From contig NZ_FOJP01000005.1 of the NCBI RefSeq assembly GCF_900111835.1, positions 124,001-188,000 of the forward strand: a stretch of 64,000 nucleotides of DNA. Reading direction: 5' to 3'. Below the pieces are notes generated by a model, which ran no database searches, was not told the DNA's origin, and saw only the letters and a list, made by a program, of their open reading frames with translations. The DNA is from Metapseudomonas otitidis. Its GTDB lineage: Bacteria; Pseudomonadota; Gammaproteobacteria; Pseudomonadales; Pseudomonadaceae. A program made the translations under genes and the position numbers. This document shows, piece by piece, positions 1 to 9,550 of this stretch (the first letter of the stretch is position 1; every line of letters begins with the position of its first letter).

Positions 1-382
1 CCGAGGTGGTCATGCAGCCGAACACGAACCAGGTCGGCAGCATGCTTGCCAGCAACATGACCGCACCGATCACCACCATTCCAACGGTTCGCCGCCCCTC
101 GAACCGATAGCGCCACGCCCCCAACAGCAGCAATACCGTGCACATCGCCAGCGAAAGACTGAGCGGCCATTCCAGCGACGCTTGCTGCAATCCCTTGGCG
201 ACCAGGTTGCCGACAAAAAGCACGTAACCGCTCCCCACACCGAGGGCCGCCACCCATAGCGAAGCCAGGCCCGGCGCTCGACGGACGGTCAAGCCCAGCC
301 ATCCCAAAAGCATCAGAACCAGTACGACTGGAATGGCCAGGACAACGAGCTCATAGGTGGTCAGCGGGTACTGGACAGGCAT
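1..382 (-). CDS. Membrane protein, 3' part beyond window edge
   Basis: An open frame starts with ATG at 382 and runs without a stop for 127 codons off the left edge, so only the N-terminal part is present. A strong GGAGGA ribosome site lies about 7 bases upstream of the ATG. The visible protein begins MPVQYPLTTYELVVLAIP and shows about four hydrophobic segments, around residues 10-29, 37-55, 70-92 and 104-122, separated by short Arg-rich loops. It is an inner-membrane protein by inspection. I do not recognise the family. It diverges from the gene at 584. Confidence 0.7.
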   Translation of the reverse strand, partial: MPVQYPLTTYELVVLAIPVVLVLMLLGWLGLTVRRAPGLASLWVAALGVGSGYVLFVGNLVAKGLQQASLEWPLSLSLAMCTVLLLLGAWRYRFEGRRTVGMVVIGAVMLLASMLPTWFVFGCMTTS

Positions 383-583
383 GGTTTTCCTCCGTGAAAA
401 GCGCACATGTTGACGCAAGGCAACGCTCGGCACCACGCAGCGAGCATCATCGGCGACCGCCCGGACGACCGTCCCAGAACGTGGCACCCGACACCCCACC
501 ACCCCATGGAAGGAACCCCATGAGCCCTGCCCTGCGAACCCCCGACCACGTCCGTTTCCCCCTGCGACAGCGGAGGGGCTGAC

Positions 584-1063
584 ATGGACCGGCTGGAACT
601 GCTCGACGAACTGGACCGCCTGCTGCCCCCGGTGGACAAGCCCGAAGGTCCGGACCTGTCCTTTCACCCCAGCGGCTGCGACGCCTGCGACATGCTGCGC
701 ACGGAGCTGGCCATATGGCCCGGGCGCAAGCTGCCGATGGAGGCCCTCTTCTGGCTGCACGACGACATGAGCAGCCTCTCCGCCGCTGGCTGGCGCTGGG
801 CGCTGCCCTCCTACCTGCGGCTGGTGCTGGAGTCGCCGCCCGATGAGATCAACCTGCTGCTGGGCTTCCTCATCCTCAACCTCAACCCCTCCCCCGCCTA
901 CCGCGAGGACACCCGCACCCGCCTCGGCGCGCTGGATGCGCAGCAGCTCGGCCTGCTGCTGCGCTTCATGCAGTGGTGCGGCGAGCAGCCGTGGCTACTG
1001 GCCTGGGGCGAAGACATCGACCAGGCCTGCAGCTTCCTCGACGAGCTGCGCCGCCGGCGCTGA
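584..1063 (+). CDS. Conserved hypothetical protein, 159 aa
   Basis: ATG at 584 follows a GGAGGGG ribosome site around 572. The protein is cytoplasmic, with no signal peptide or membrane segment, acidic, and rich in Leu and Trp. The N-terminal part has a CDAC pair (around residues 33-36), then a long helical region with FWLHDDMSSLSAAGW. I cannot name a function. It is convergent with the truncated haemoglobin gene, with only 3 bases between the two stops. The family may be confined to Pseudomonas. Good codon use and a clear ribosome site support a real gene. Confidence 0.75.
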   Translation: MDRLELLDELDRLLPPVDKPEGPDLSFHPSGCDACDMLRTELAIWPGRKLPMEALFWLHDDMSSLSAAGWRWALPSYLRLVLESPPDEINLLLGFLILNLNPSPAYREDTRTRLGALDAQQLGLLLRFMQWCGEQPWLLAWGEDIDQACSFLDELRRRR

Positions 1064-1066
1064 ACC

Positions 1067-1492
1067 TCAGCCCGGCAAGCCGTGCCGCGCCCGGGCGGCC
1101 TGCACCACCCGCGCGGCCGGCACCCGCAACTGCACCAACAGGTACTCGGCGAAGTCCGCCGCGTAGCCCTGCCGGGCGATCGCCCGCTCCATGCACAGCA
1201 GCCACGCCTCGCTGAGGCCCTCGTCGATGGGCCAGCGGGCATGGAACGCCGGGATGGCGATGGCGCCGTACTTCTCGCTGAACAGGCGCGGGCCGCCCAG
1301 CCAGCCGCTGAGGAAGCAGGCCAGCTTGTCCCGCGAGGGCGCCAGGTCCTCGGGGTGCAGCCGGCGCAGCGCCGCCGCCTCGGGCAGGCTGTCCATCTGC
1401 TGGTAGAAGTCGTCGACCAGACGGCGCAAACCGTCGATGCCGCCGGCGGCCTGGTAAGAGGCATCGCCGACGCCGTAGGGCGCATGGCTCAT
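1067..1492 (-). CDS. Group II truncated haemoglobin
   Basis: The 141-residue length and motif order fit a 2-on-2 truncated haemoglobin of group II (YjbI/GlbO type), a small cytoplasmic haem protein that binds O2 or NO. Family landmarks seen are LVDDFYQQM (B helix), PEDL, a glycine-rich FLSGWLGGP stretch before the haem region, PAFHARWPID carrying the likely proximal histidine F8, and EAWLLCM, whose Trp fits the conserved G8 tryptophan. Start MSHAPYGVGDASYQAAGG matches the usual short pre-A segment. The likely role is detoxification of oxygen or nitrogen oxides. The haem ligand assignment is from the motif, not from an alignment. Confidence 0.85.
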   Translation of the reverse strand: MSHAPYGVGDASYQAAGGIDGLRRLVDDFYQQMDSLPEAAALRRLHPEDLAPSRDKLACFLSGWLGGPRLFSEKYGAIAIPAFHARWPIDEGLSEAWLLCMERAIARQGYAADFAEYLLVQLRVPAARVVQAARARHGLPG

Positions 1493-1690
1493 GGAGGGCT
1501 CCGGGCAAAGCGCGGATTGTAGCGAGCGGAGCCTGGTGGCAGTGACTGCTCATTGGTCGCACCGGACACTGGCGCTGTGCCCCCCCGCGCACCACTCGGC
1601 GCCCCGCTGGCAGGCGCCCCTGCTGGCCCGGTAGAATCGCCGCCCTGCCGGACGGTCACGTCCGCCCCATCAACCTGCGGGAGATACGCC

Positions 1691-2395
1691 ATGGGCGCCC
1701 AGTGGAAAGCCAAACCCAAAGAAGCCGCCGCCAACGCCCGAGGGAAGATCTTCGGCAAGCTGGTGAAGGAAATCATGATCGCCGCGCGCAACGGCGCCGA
1801 CCCGGACATGAACCCCAAGCTGCGCCTGGCCGTTCACCAGGCCAAGAAGGCCTCCATGCCCAAGGACACCCTGGAGCGCGCCATCAAGAAAGGCGCCGGG
1901 CTGTCCGGTGAGGTGGTCAACTACGAGCGCACCCTGTACGAAGGCTTCGCCCCGCACCGCGTGCCGGTGATCGTCGAGTGCCTGACCGACAACCTGAACC
2001 GCACCGTGGCGGAAATCCGCGTGCTGTTCCGCAAGGGCCAGCTGGGCACCTCCGGCTCCGTGTCCTGGGACTTCGACCACCTGGGCATCATCGAGGCCGA
2101 GCCGGCCAGCGCCGATGCCGACGTGGAACTGGCCGCCATCGAAGCCGGCGCCCAGGATTTCGAGCCCGGTGACGACAACACCAGCGTGTTCTACACCGAG
2201 CCCACCGACCTGGACGCCGTGTGCAAGGCCCTGCCGGACTTCGGCTTCACCGTGCATTCGGCCAACCTCGGCTACAAGGCCAAGAACCCGGTCACCCTCT
2301 CCGGCGCCGAGCTGGAGGAAGTGGAGGCCTTCCTCGAAGCCCTCGACGGCCACGATGACGTGCAGAACGTCTACGTGGGCCTCTCCGTGGCCTGA
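1691..2395 (+). CDS. YebC/PmpR-family regulator or translation factor
   Basis: This 234-residue protein starts [21 protein letters not shown], the family's typical N-terminus. It carries [23 protein letters not shown], the [13 protein letters not shown] helix and [14 protein letters not shown], all hallmarks of the YebC/TACO1 fold. Family members act as DNA-binding regulators (PmpR of P. aeruginosa) or help ribosomes at proline stretches; which applies here is not visible. An open frame extends upstream to 1553, but the family N-terminus fixes the start at 1691. Pseudomonas usually carries a second copy beside ruvC; this looks like the other paralogue. The stop overlaps the next gene by one base (TGATG). 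Confidence 0.88.
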   Translation: MGAQWKAKPKEAAANARGKIFGKLVKEIMIAARNGADPDMNPKLRLAVHQAKKASMPKDTLERAIKKGAGLSGEVVNYERTLYEGFAPHRVPVIVECLTDNLNRTVAEIRVLFRKGQLGTSGSVSWDFDHLGIIEAEPASADADVELAAIEAGAQDFEPGDDNTSVFYTEPTDLDAVCKALPDFGFTVHSANLGYKAKNPVTLSGAELEEVEAFLEALDGHDDVQNVYVGLSVA

Positions 2396-2619
2396 TGAGC
2401 CGCCGGGACTTCCACGAGGAACACGCCGAGCGCGCCCGCGCCGACGCGTTGCGCCTGCTGGCCCAGCGCGTCGCCCTCGGCCCGCGCTGGCTGGCCTGGG
2501 TGGCCACCGAGCTCTACCAGTTCAAGCCGCCGGAGTACGCCAACATGGTGCGCCGCGAACTGGAGCGGCTGACCTCGGCCCAGCGCCTGCTGGACGCGCC
2601 GGGGACCACGGTCCACTGA
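2395..2619 (+). CDS. Small conserved hypothetical protein, 74 aa
   Basis: It starts at an ATG that shares one base with the yebC-family stop (TGATG), so translation is probably coupled. The 74-residue protein is basic and helical (RRDFHEEHAERARADALRLL, then WLAWVATELYQFKPPEYANMV). It has no membrane or signal segment. The function is unknown. The overlapping start and normal codon use argue that it is a real gene rather than read-through. Confidence 0.6.
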   Translation: MSRRDFHEEHAERARADALRLLAQRVALGPRWLAWVATELYQFKPPEYANMVRRELERLTSAQRLLDAPGTTVH

Positions 2620-2652
2620 CCCGCGCCCCGCGCGCCACTGCGCGGGCACTCC

Positions 2653-3267
2653 TCACGCAGGCTTCAGCCGTGCGCCCAGCCTGGGCGCCCCCAGCAGCAA
2701 GCCCACCACTTCGATGATTTCCTCCAGCGCCGCCTCCAGGGTGATGGGCGAGGGCTCCAGCAGCAGGTCCGCCGCGTAGCTGTTGGCCAGGGCGGTGATC
2801 TGCCGGGTGGCCCGTGGCAGGTCATCGCAGCTGAATACCCCACTGGCGCATCCCTCGGCGATCAGCCCCAGCAGCAGCGCCTGCCATTGGCCGAGTGCCA
2901 GCCGGTAGGCCTCGGCCAGTTCCGGGTCGTGCAGGGATTCATCCCAGGCATCCAGCCAGAGCGTCCAGGCCGCGTCGTCCTTGCGCGCCGGCAGGCAATC
3001 GCGCATCAGCGCGATGAGCGCAGGCTCGGGGTCGAGCCCCTGGAGCAACGCCTGGGTGCCGGCCAGCTGCTCTTCGGAGAAGCGCTCGAACGCCGCCCGG
3101 CGCAGGGTCTTCCAGTCACTGAAGTAGTGGTACAGGTGGCTACGGGACAACCCCGTGTGCTCCGCCAGGTCACGGGTGGAGACGCTGGCCAGGCCGTTGC
3201 GCAGGAACAGCTCCAGGGCGGCGGTGATGATCTGATCCTTGCGTTCGGCAACGGGGGGACGGGCCAT
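2653..3267 (-). CDS. TetR/AcrR-family repressor
   Basis: The 204-residue protein has the N-terminal TetR helix-turn-helix: IITAALELFLRNGLASVSTRDLAEHTGLSRSHLYHYF, about residues 11-47. The C-terminal ligand and dimer domain is acidic and divergent. ATG at 3267 is chosen over the in-frame ATG at 3315 because a GGAG site sits about 9 bases upstream and because the longer start would run into the operator. It is divergent from the six-TM ABC-type gene at 3380. Two near-identical palindromes lie between them, so autoregulation plus control of 3380 is the natural inference. The ligand is unknown. Confidence 0.88.
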   Translation of the reverse strand: MARPPVAERKDQIITAALELFLRNGLASVSTRDLAEHTGLSRSHLYHYFSDWKTLRRAAFERFSEEQLAGTQALLQGLDPEPALIALMRDCLPARKDDAAWTLWLDAWDESLHDPELAEAYRLALGQWQALLLGLIAEGCASGVFSCDDLPRATRQITALANSYAADLLLEPSPITLEAALEEIIEVVGLLLGAPRLGARLKPA

Positions 3268-3299
3268 GGGGTCTCCGGGGGATGAGTGGCTCTTGAATT

Positions 3300-3337
3300 T
3301 TGAGCGACTGCTCAAGGAAAATTGAGCGGCCGCTCAA
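3300..3337. promoter_or_regulatory. Paired TetR operators
   Basis: Two 16-bp palindromes of form TTGAGC-N4-GCTCAA lie at 3300-3315 and 3322-3337, with centres 22 bp (about two helical turns) apart. They sit in the divergent interval between the TetR gene and the six-TM gene. The layout fits cooperative binding of two TetR dimers. The half-sites are read directly from the sequence; protein binding is inferred. Confidence 0.8.
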
Positions 3338-3379
3338 ATCATAGCGCGGCCCTTCTTCACTCACTACGGTCTACCGACG

Positions 3380-4300
3380 ATGCACCCCCTCGATACCGAG
3401 CAACTGGCCTCCACCGGCGCCCGCCTCGGCCAGCAATCCGCCGCCACCACCCTCAAGGCCATCGCCTGCGCCTACCCCGGCAAGCTGCTGGGCACCTTCT
3501 CCCTGGTCGCCCTGGAGAACCTGCTGATGCTGGCCTACCCGCTGTTCGCCGGGTTCGCCATCGACGCCATCGTGCGTGGCGAAGCGCGCCTGGCGGTGCT
3601 CTATGCGCTGGTGGTGCTGGGCTTCTGGGTGGTGGGCGCGGCGCGCCGTGCAGTGGACACCCGCACCTTCACCCGCATCTATGCCGAACTGGCGGTGCCG
3701 GTGGTGCTGCACCAGCGCCGGCAGCAGCATGGCACCTCGAAGGTGGCGGCACGGGTGGTGCTGGCCCGGGAGTTCGTCGACTTCTTCGAGAAGCAGATCC
3801 CGATCATCGCTACCGCCCTGGTCTCCATCGTCGGCGCCGCGGCGATGCTGCTGGCCATCGAGCCCTGGGTGGGCGCGGCCTGCCTGCTGGCCCTCTCGCT
3901 GTGCCTGGCCTGCCTGCCGCGCTTCGCCACCTGCAACCAGGCCCTGCACGAGCGCCTGAACGACCGCCTGGAGCAGGAGGTGGCGTTGGTGGGTCGGGTC
4001 GGCCGGGGCAGCCTGCTGCGCCACTACCGGCACCTGTCGAGCCTGCGGGTGCGGCTCTCCGACCGCGAGGCGGTGGCCTACCTGCTGCTGGGGGTGATGG
4101 CTGCGCTGCTGTTCGTGGTCGCCATCACCTGCCTGGCCTCTGCCGAGCAGGTCAAGGCCGGGCACATCTACGCGGTGATGACCTACCTGTGGACCTTCGT
4201 CGGCAGCCTGGACGAAGCGCCCTCGGTGGTGGACCAGCTGGCCCGCCTGCGGGACATCGGCAAGCGCGTCGACATCGGCCGGGACGACACCCCGGCCTGA
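3380..4300 (+). CDS. ABC-type six-transmembrane domain protein without ATPase
   Basis: This 306-residue membrane protein resembles the transmembrane half of an ABC exporter. Hydrophobic spans lie near residues 40-62, 70-90, 142-165 and 167-185, with further spans near 240-262 and 270-290, and a cytoplasmic stretch separates the middle and last pairs. There is no Walker A, signature or Walker B motif, and the reading frame ends normally, so this is not a truncated exporter. Free-standing six-TM domain proteins of this kind are annotated in Pseudomonas. A partner ATPase is not adjacent. It is probably regulated by the divergent TetR gene. The substrate is unknown. Confidence 0.75.
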   Translation: MHPLDTEQLASTGARLGQQSAATTLKAIACAYPGKLLGTFSLVALENLLMLAYPLFAGFAIDAIVRGEARLAVLYALVVLGFWVVGAARRAVDTRTFTRIYAELAVPVVLHQRRQQHGTSKVAARVVLAREFVDFFEKQIPIIATALVSIVGAAAMLLAIEPWVGAACLLALSLCLACLPRFATCNQALHERLNDRLEQEVALVGRVGRGSLLRHYRHLSSLRVRLSDREAVAYLLLGVMAALLFVVAITCLASAEQVKAGHIYAVMTYLWTFVGSLDEAPSVVDQLARLRDIGKRVDIGRDDTPA

Positions 4301-4900
4301 TCAGTGGGCCGGGCGCTGGGCCTGCTGCCGCAGCTCGCGGGCCACGTCGAACTGCTGGCGGTAGGCCGGCGACTCCACCGCGTCGTAATCGCGGGTGTAG
4401 CGCCGGGCGAATTCCAGGCTGCCCCACTGGCGGTACTGCTGGACGTGGAACAGCTCGTGGGCCCAGAGCGCGGCGTCCTGGGCCAGGGCCTCGTTGCGGA
4501 AGACGATCACGTCCACCAGCGTCACCGCCTTGATGTCGGGGTTCTGCAACATGGTGCGGGCGGCGGCCATGTCGTCGGCATCGCCCACCCGGTAGCGCAC
4601 GTTGTCGAGCACGTCGGTGGGGTAGTACGGCAGCAGCATCTGGCGGATCGCCGGCGGGATCGGCGCGGTGCCCTGGCTCAGCGCCGAGGCGCGGGAGCGC
4701 AGGATCCAGCCCTCCAGGGAGGTGGCCGCCACTTCGCCTACCCGCTGCTGAGCCGGGCCGATCACCCCGTCCGGATCGGGCACGCAGATGCAGCCCCCCA
4801 GGCAGACCTGCGTCTGCCCCGCCGGGCAGGACGCGGCAAAGGCGGGCGAGGCGGACAACAACAGCAACCCGAGGCAGCGGGCGGACAGGGCAAGGCGCAT
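4301..4900 (-). CDS. Secreted HExxH (DUF4157/eCIS-core-like) putative metallopeptidase
   Basis: The 199-residue protein begins with a signal peptide (MRLALSARCLGLLLLSASPA, cleavage after AFA), followed by a short Cys-rich segment with four cysteines. The main domain carries AHELFHVQQY, a HExxH zinc motif in the form seen in DUF4157 proteins, with a downstream acidic residue in YDAVESPAY as possible third ligand. ATG at 4900 is preferred over 5008 because it places the signal peptide at the N-terminus. The stop abuts the stop of the six-TM gene, with no spacer. Family proteins are often called eCIS-core, but no injection-system genes are nearby. Peptidase activity is inferred from the motif only. 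Confidence 0.75.
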   Translation of the reverse strand: MRLALSARCLGLLLLSASPAFAASCPAGQTQVCLGGCICVPDPDGVIGPAQQRVGEVAATSLEGWILRSRASALSQGTAPIPPAIRQMLLPYYPTDVLDNVRYRVGDADDMAAARTMLQNPDIKAVTLVDVIVFRNEALAQDAALWAHELFHVQQYRQWGSLEFARRYTRDYDAVESPAYRQQFDVARELRQQAQRPAH

Positions 4901-4965
4901 GGACGACTCCGGAACGAAACGCGCGGCGATACTTGGGCAGCCGCGCGCCGTTGTCCAGCCCCCAC

Positions 4966-5121
4966 GGGCGCCTCTAAAAACGTAGGCGAGGCAGCCAGCG
5001 CAAGGCAAAAACAGGCGAAAAAGCGCAGTTTACGCGGGGTAAATGAGTATTTTGATCGGACTCGCGCACGAGCCTGTTTTTAACGCCGCGATGGCAACGC
5101 AGGTAGTTTTTAGAGGTGCCC
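4966..5121. repeat. Palindromic intergenic repeat, about 156 bp
   Basis: The ends are inverted repeats: GGGCGCCTCTAAAAAC at 4966-4981 against GTTTTTAGAGGTGCCC at 5106-5121, 15 of 16 matching. An inner pair (AAAACAGGC near 5009 and GCCTGTTTT near 5072) sits at matching offsets, so the whole unit is a long imperfect palindrome. Unlike its neighbours it is AT-rich. It contains no convincing gene. The layout is that of a MITE-like or dispersed palindromic element; I believe similar sequences recur between genes in Pseudomonas, but only one copy is in this window. Confidence 0.7.
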
Positions 5122-5184
5122 CGACGGCGTTTGACTGGCCGGCGCATTACGGTAGGCTCTGCGTTTTTCCAGAGGAGTCCTCCC

Positions 5185-5466
5185 ATGCCCCGCGCAACCG
5201 CACGCCATATCCTGGTTTCCAGCGAAGCCAAGTGCAACGAACTGAAAGCCGCCATCGAAGGCGGTGCCGACTTCGCCCAGGTCGCCAAGGACAACTCCAC
5301 CTGCCCCTCCAGCCGTGACGGCGGCAACCTCGGTTCCTTCGGCCCCGGCCAGATGGTCCGCGAGTTCGACACCGTGGTCTTCAGCGCGCCGGTCGGCGTG
5401 GTCCAGGGCCCGGTGAAGACCCAGTTCGGCTACCACCTGGTGGAAGTCACCAGCCGCCAGGACTGA
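5185..5466 (+). CDS. ppiC: Parvulin-type peptidyl-prolyl isomerase
   Basis: The 93-residue protein is a single parvulin domain: ARHILVSSEAKCNEL, then GADFAQVAKDNSTCPSS, GGNLGSFGPGQMVREFD, and the C-terminal VKTQFGYHLVEV. Length and motifs match cytoplasmic PpiC of E. coli and Pseudomonas. It catalyses cis-trans isomerisation of prolyl bonds during protein folding. ATG at 5185 follows an AGAGGAG ribosome site; the upstream in-frame start at 5116 would fall in the palindromic repeat. A terminator hairpin follows the stop. Confidence 0.93.
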   Translation: MPRATARHILVSSEAKCNELKAAIEGGADFAQVAKDNSTCPSSRDGGNLGSFGPGQMVREFDTVVFSAPVGVVQGPVKTQFGYHLVEVTSRQD

Positions 5467-5475
5467 TCCGCCCCG

Positions 5476-5496
5476 AGGCCCGGCTGCGCCGGGCCT
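5476..5496 (+). terminator. Terminator hairpin after ppiC
   Basis: An 8-bp GC stem (AGGCCCGG / CCGGGCCT) with a 5-base loop is followed by TTCC. The short T-run makes it a weak intrinsic terminator. Confidence 0.6.
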
Positions 5497-5607
5497 TTCC
5501 ATGCCCCCTTCTCCCCTCCCTCTCTTCCCCCCTGCGACGCCGTGCCGGGTGGTACGCCCCGCGCCGCCGCTGCTAGGCTTGCCCGATCCACCCAGCAAGG
5601 AGGCGGG

Positions 5608-6735
5608 ATGAGCGACTCCCTCGACACGGTCCCCGGCGTATTCACCTACCTGGACCTGCTGCACCAGCACCAGGGCTCCGACATGTTCTTCAGCGTCGGC
5701 TCGCCGCCCCACATCAAGATCGAAGGCCACGCCCGGCCCGTGGGCGAACGCGCCCTGCAGCCCGGCGAAGTGCGCCAGCTCGCCTACCAGCTGATGTCCC
5801 CCGCCCAGGTCACCGAGTTCGAGCGCGAATGGGAGATGAACCTGGCCGTCAGCCTGCCCGGCAGCGGCCGCTTCCGCGCCAACATGTACCTGCAGCGGGG
5901 CGAGGTCTCGATGGTGGTGCGCCTGATCAAGACCAGCATCCCCAGCCTGGAGAGCCTCGACCTGCCACCGGTGCTGGAGAAGCTGGCCCTGCAGGACCGT
6001 GGCCTGATCCTGGTGGTGGGCGCCGCCGGCTCCGGCAAGTCCACCACCCTGGCGGCCATGCTCGACCACCGCAACGCCCAGCGCAGCGGCCACATCATCT
6101 GCATCGAAGACCCCATCGAGTTCCTCCACCCGCACCGTCGCTCCATCGTCGACCAGCGCGAGGTGGGCCTGGACACCCACAGCTTCTCCGCCGCCCTGCG
6201 CAACGTCCTGCGCGAGGCGCCGGACGTGATCATGCTCGGCGAGGTGCGCGACGCCGACACCATGCAGCACGCCCTGCACTACGCCGAGACCGGCCACCTG
6301 TGCGTGGCCACGCTGCACGGCACCAGCGCCCGCCATGCCATCGAGCGCGTCACCCGCTTCTTCCCCGACGAGGCGCGCAAGCAGGTGCTCGCCGACCTCT
6401 CGCAGAACCTCCTGGCCATGGTCGGCCAGCGCCTAGTGCCGGGCATCGACCACAAGCGCGTGGCCGCCGTGGAGCTGATGCTGGGCACGCCCCATGTGCG
6501 TGACCTGGTGCTGCGCGACGAGCTGCACGAGCTCAAGGACGCCATCGAGAACGCCCTGGAGGCCGGCATGTGCAGCTTCGACCAGAGCCTGTTCCGCCTG
6601 GTCGAGGCCAACCGCGTCAGCCTGGCCGATGCGCTGCGCTTCGCCGACTCGCGCACCGACCTGGCGCTGAAGGTGAAGCTGGAGCACGGCTTCGACGGCC
6701 AGGACGCCGAGCGCAAGGTGCTGCGCGACGCCTGA
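5608..6735 (+). CDS. PilT/PilU-family retraction ATPase
   Basis: This 375-residue secretion ATPase of the PilT/PilU type starts at ATG 5608 behind AAGGAGG. It shows an N-terminal PAS-like region (DLLHQHQGSDMFFSVGSPP), Walker A GAAGSGKSTT near residue 140, the Asp box with IEDPIEF, Walker B APDVIMLGEVRD, and the His box HLCVATLHGTSARHAIERV. The C-terminal part (ALRFADSRTDLALKVKL) is like PilU. Such ATPases power type IV pilus retraction. The gene stands alone beside ppiC and an ABC exporter, away from any pil cluster, so it is probably an extra PilU paralogue rather than the canonical pilT-pilU pair. Confidence 0.88.
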   Translation: MSDSLDTVPGVFTYLDLLHQHQGSDMFFSVGSPPHIKIEGHARPVGERALQPGEVRQLAYQLMSPAQVTEFEREWEMNLAVSLPGSGRFRANMYLQRGEVSMVVRLIKTSIPSLESLDLPPVLEKLALQDRGLILVVGAAGSGKSTTLAAMLDHRNAQRSGHIICIEDPIEFLHPHRRSIVDQREVGLDTHSFSAALRNVLREAPDVIMLGEVRDADTMQHALHYAETGHLCVATLHGTSARHAIERVTRFFPDEARKQVLADLSQNLLAMVGQRLVPGIDHKRVAAVELMLGTPHVRDLVLRDELHELKDAIENALEAGMCSFDQSLFRLVEANRVSLADALRFADSRTDLALKVKLEHGFDGQDAERKVLRDA

Positions 6736-6838
6736 TCGCCCACCAGCGGTCGATGACCACCATCGACCGGCACGATTCGCACCCGCGCCGGCGCTGGAGT
6801 AAGGTCGCCCCTTCTCGACGACACAAGGCAGGTGGGCG

Positions 6839-8689
<1,851 letters not shown>

Positions 8690-8694
8690 GCCGA

Positions 8695-8719
8695 GGGCCG
8701 GTCGCCCCACGACCGGCCC
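8695..8719 (+). terminator. Hairpin after the Atm1-type exporter
   Basis: A perfect 10-bp stem (GGGCCGGTCG / CGACCGGCCC) with a 5-base loop is followed by only two T. It lies between the exporter stop and the FKBP gene, so it may act as attenuator or RNA 3' end rather than a full terminator. Confidence 0.6.
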
Positions 8720-8777
8720 CTTGCCAAGCGCCGCGCTTCCTGCGAAAACGCGCGCCTTCCCCACCGGAGCGACTCCC

Positions 8778-9119
8778 ATGAGCGATGAACTGAAGATCGA
8801 AGACCTGCTCGAAGGCGACGGCAAGGCCGTGGTCAAGGGCGCGCTGATCACCACCCAGTACAACGGCTGGCTGGAGGACGGCACCCTGTTCGACTCCTCC
8901 TACCAGAAAGGCCGCCCCTTCCAGTGCGTGATCGGCACCGGCCGCGTGATCAAGGGCTGGGACCAGGGCCTGATGGGCATGAAGGTCGGCGGCAAGCGCA
9001 AGCTCCACGTCCCCGCCCACCTGGCCTACGGCGACCGCCAGGTCGGCGCCCACATCACCCCCGGCTCCAACCTCGTGTTCGAGATCGAACTGCTGGAAGT
9101 GCTGACCCGGGACGACTGA
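8778..9119 (+). CDS. FKBP-type peptidyl-prolyl isomerase
   Basis: This 113-residue single-domain FKBP has the core motifs YNGWLEDGTLFDSSYQKG, GRVIKGWDQGLMGMKVGGKR, HLAYGDRQ and TPGSNLVFEIELL. There is no signal peptide, so it is cytoplasmic. It accelerates prolyl isomerisation. ATG at 8778 gives the normal domain length; the open frame upstream to 8721 overlaps the hairpin region and has no family support. It is the third prolyl isomerase class in the window, with ppiC (parvulin) and ppiA (cyclophilin). Confidence 0.92.
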   Translation: MSDELKIEDLLEGDGKAVVKGALITTQYNGWLEDGTLFDSSYQKGRPFQCVIGTGRVIKGWDQGLMGMKVGGKRKLHVPAHLAYGDRQVGAHITPGSNLVFEIELLEVLTRDD

Positions 9120-9123
9120 GCCA

Positions 9124-9475
9124 GGGATTTGTAGGGAGGCTTAACAGCCATAGAGCCTTTGTCGTTCGCAACGCACATGAAGCGCACGCTTGCTCCACCA
9201 TCTCGCTGAGAAGGTGAGGCGGGGACAGCGCCCCTTCAGGAGGCCGAGCGGAGTTATCGAGGAAGGGGTTGAGCGACATGGATGTCGCGAGAGCGCTGCC
9301 GGGCCAGGGATGGCCCGTCAGCGCGTGCCACTGGAGCGATGACGTAGCGAGGGAACCCGACGCAGTCGGGCCGGATGCAGGGGCAAGTTTTTTGGTTCCT
9401 TTTCAACGACTGGAAAAGGGACTCGCCCGGGAGGGCGAAACAAGAAACACCAGCAGAACTCGATAATCAGCTGGA
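9124..9475. repeat. Structured intergenic repeat, copy A
   Basis: This roughly 350-bp gene-free stretch is packed with hairpins. There is a nested 32-nt hairpin at 9293-9324, with 6- and 7-bp arms around GGGCCAGGGATGGCCCG. There are shorter ones at CCCGACGCAGTCGGG (about 9357-9371), CCTTTTC/GAAAAGG (about 9399-9420) and TCGCCCGGGAGGGCGA (about 9423-9438). It starts at GGGATTTGTAG (9124-9134). The segment ending in CAGCAGAACTCGATAA (9451-9466) recurs at 12736-12751. I believe this is a repeat common between Pseudomonas genes. No credible ORF is present. Confidence 0.65.
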
Positions 9476-9550
9476 CCTTCTAGAAGTAGCCTCCTCACCC
9501 CCAAAGTACGGGGCCCCTCGCAGGCCCCGGCCCCCTTTCTCTACACCCGC

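Noticed and set aside
3322-4533. 403-codon open frame on the plus strand
   Set aside because: Overlaps the six-TM gene in another frame; Arg/Gly/Pro-rich with no hydrophobic segments, unlike the real frame.
5043-5318. 91-codon open frame starting inside the palindromic repeat
   Set aside because: Begins in a repeat, lacks a ribosome site and runs out of frame into ppiC.
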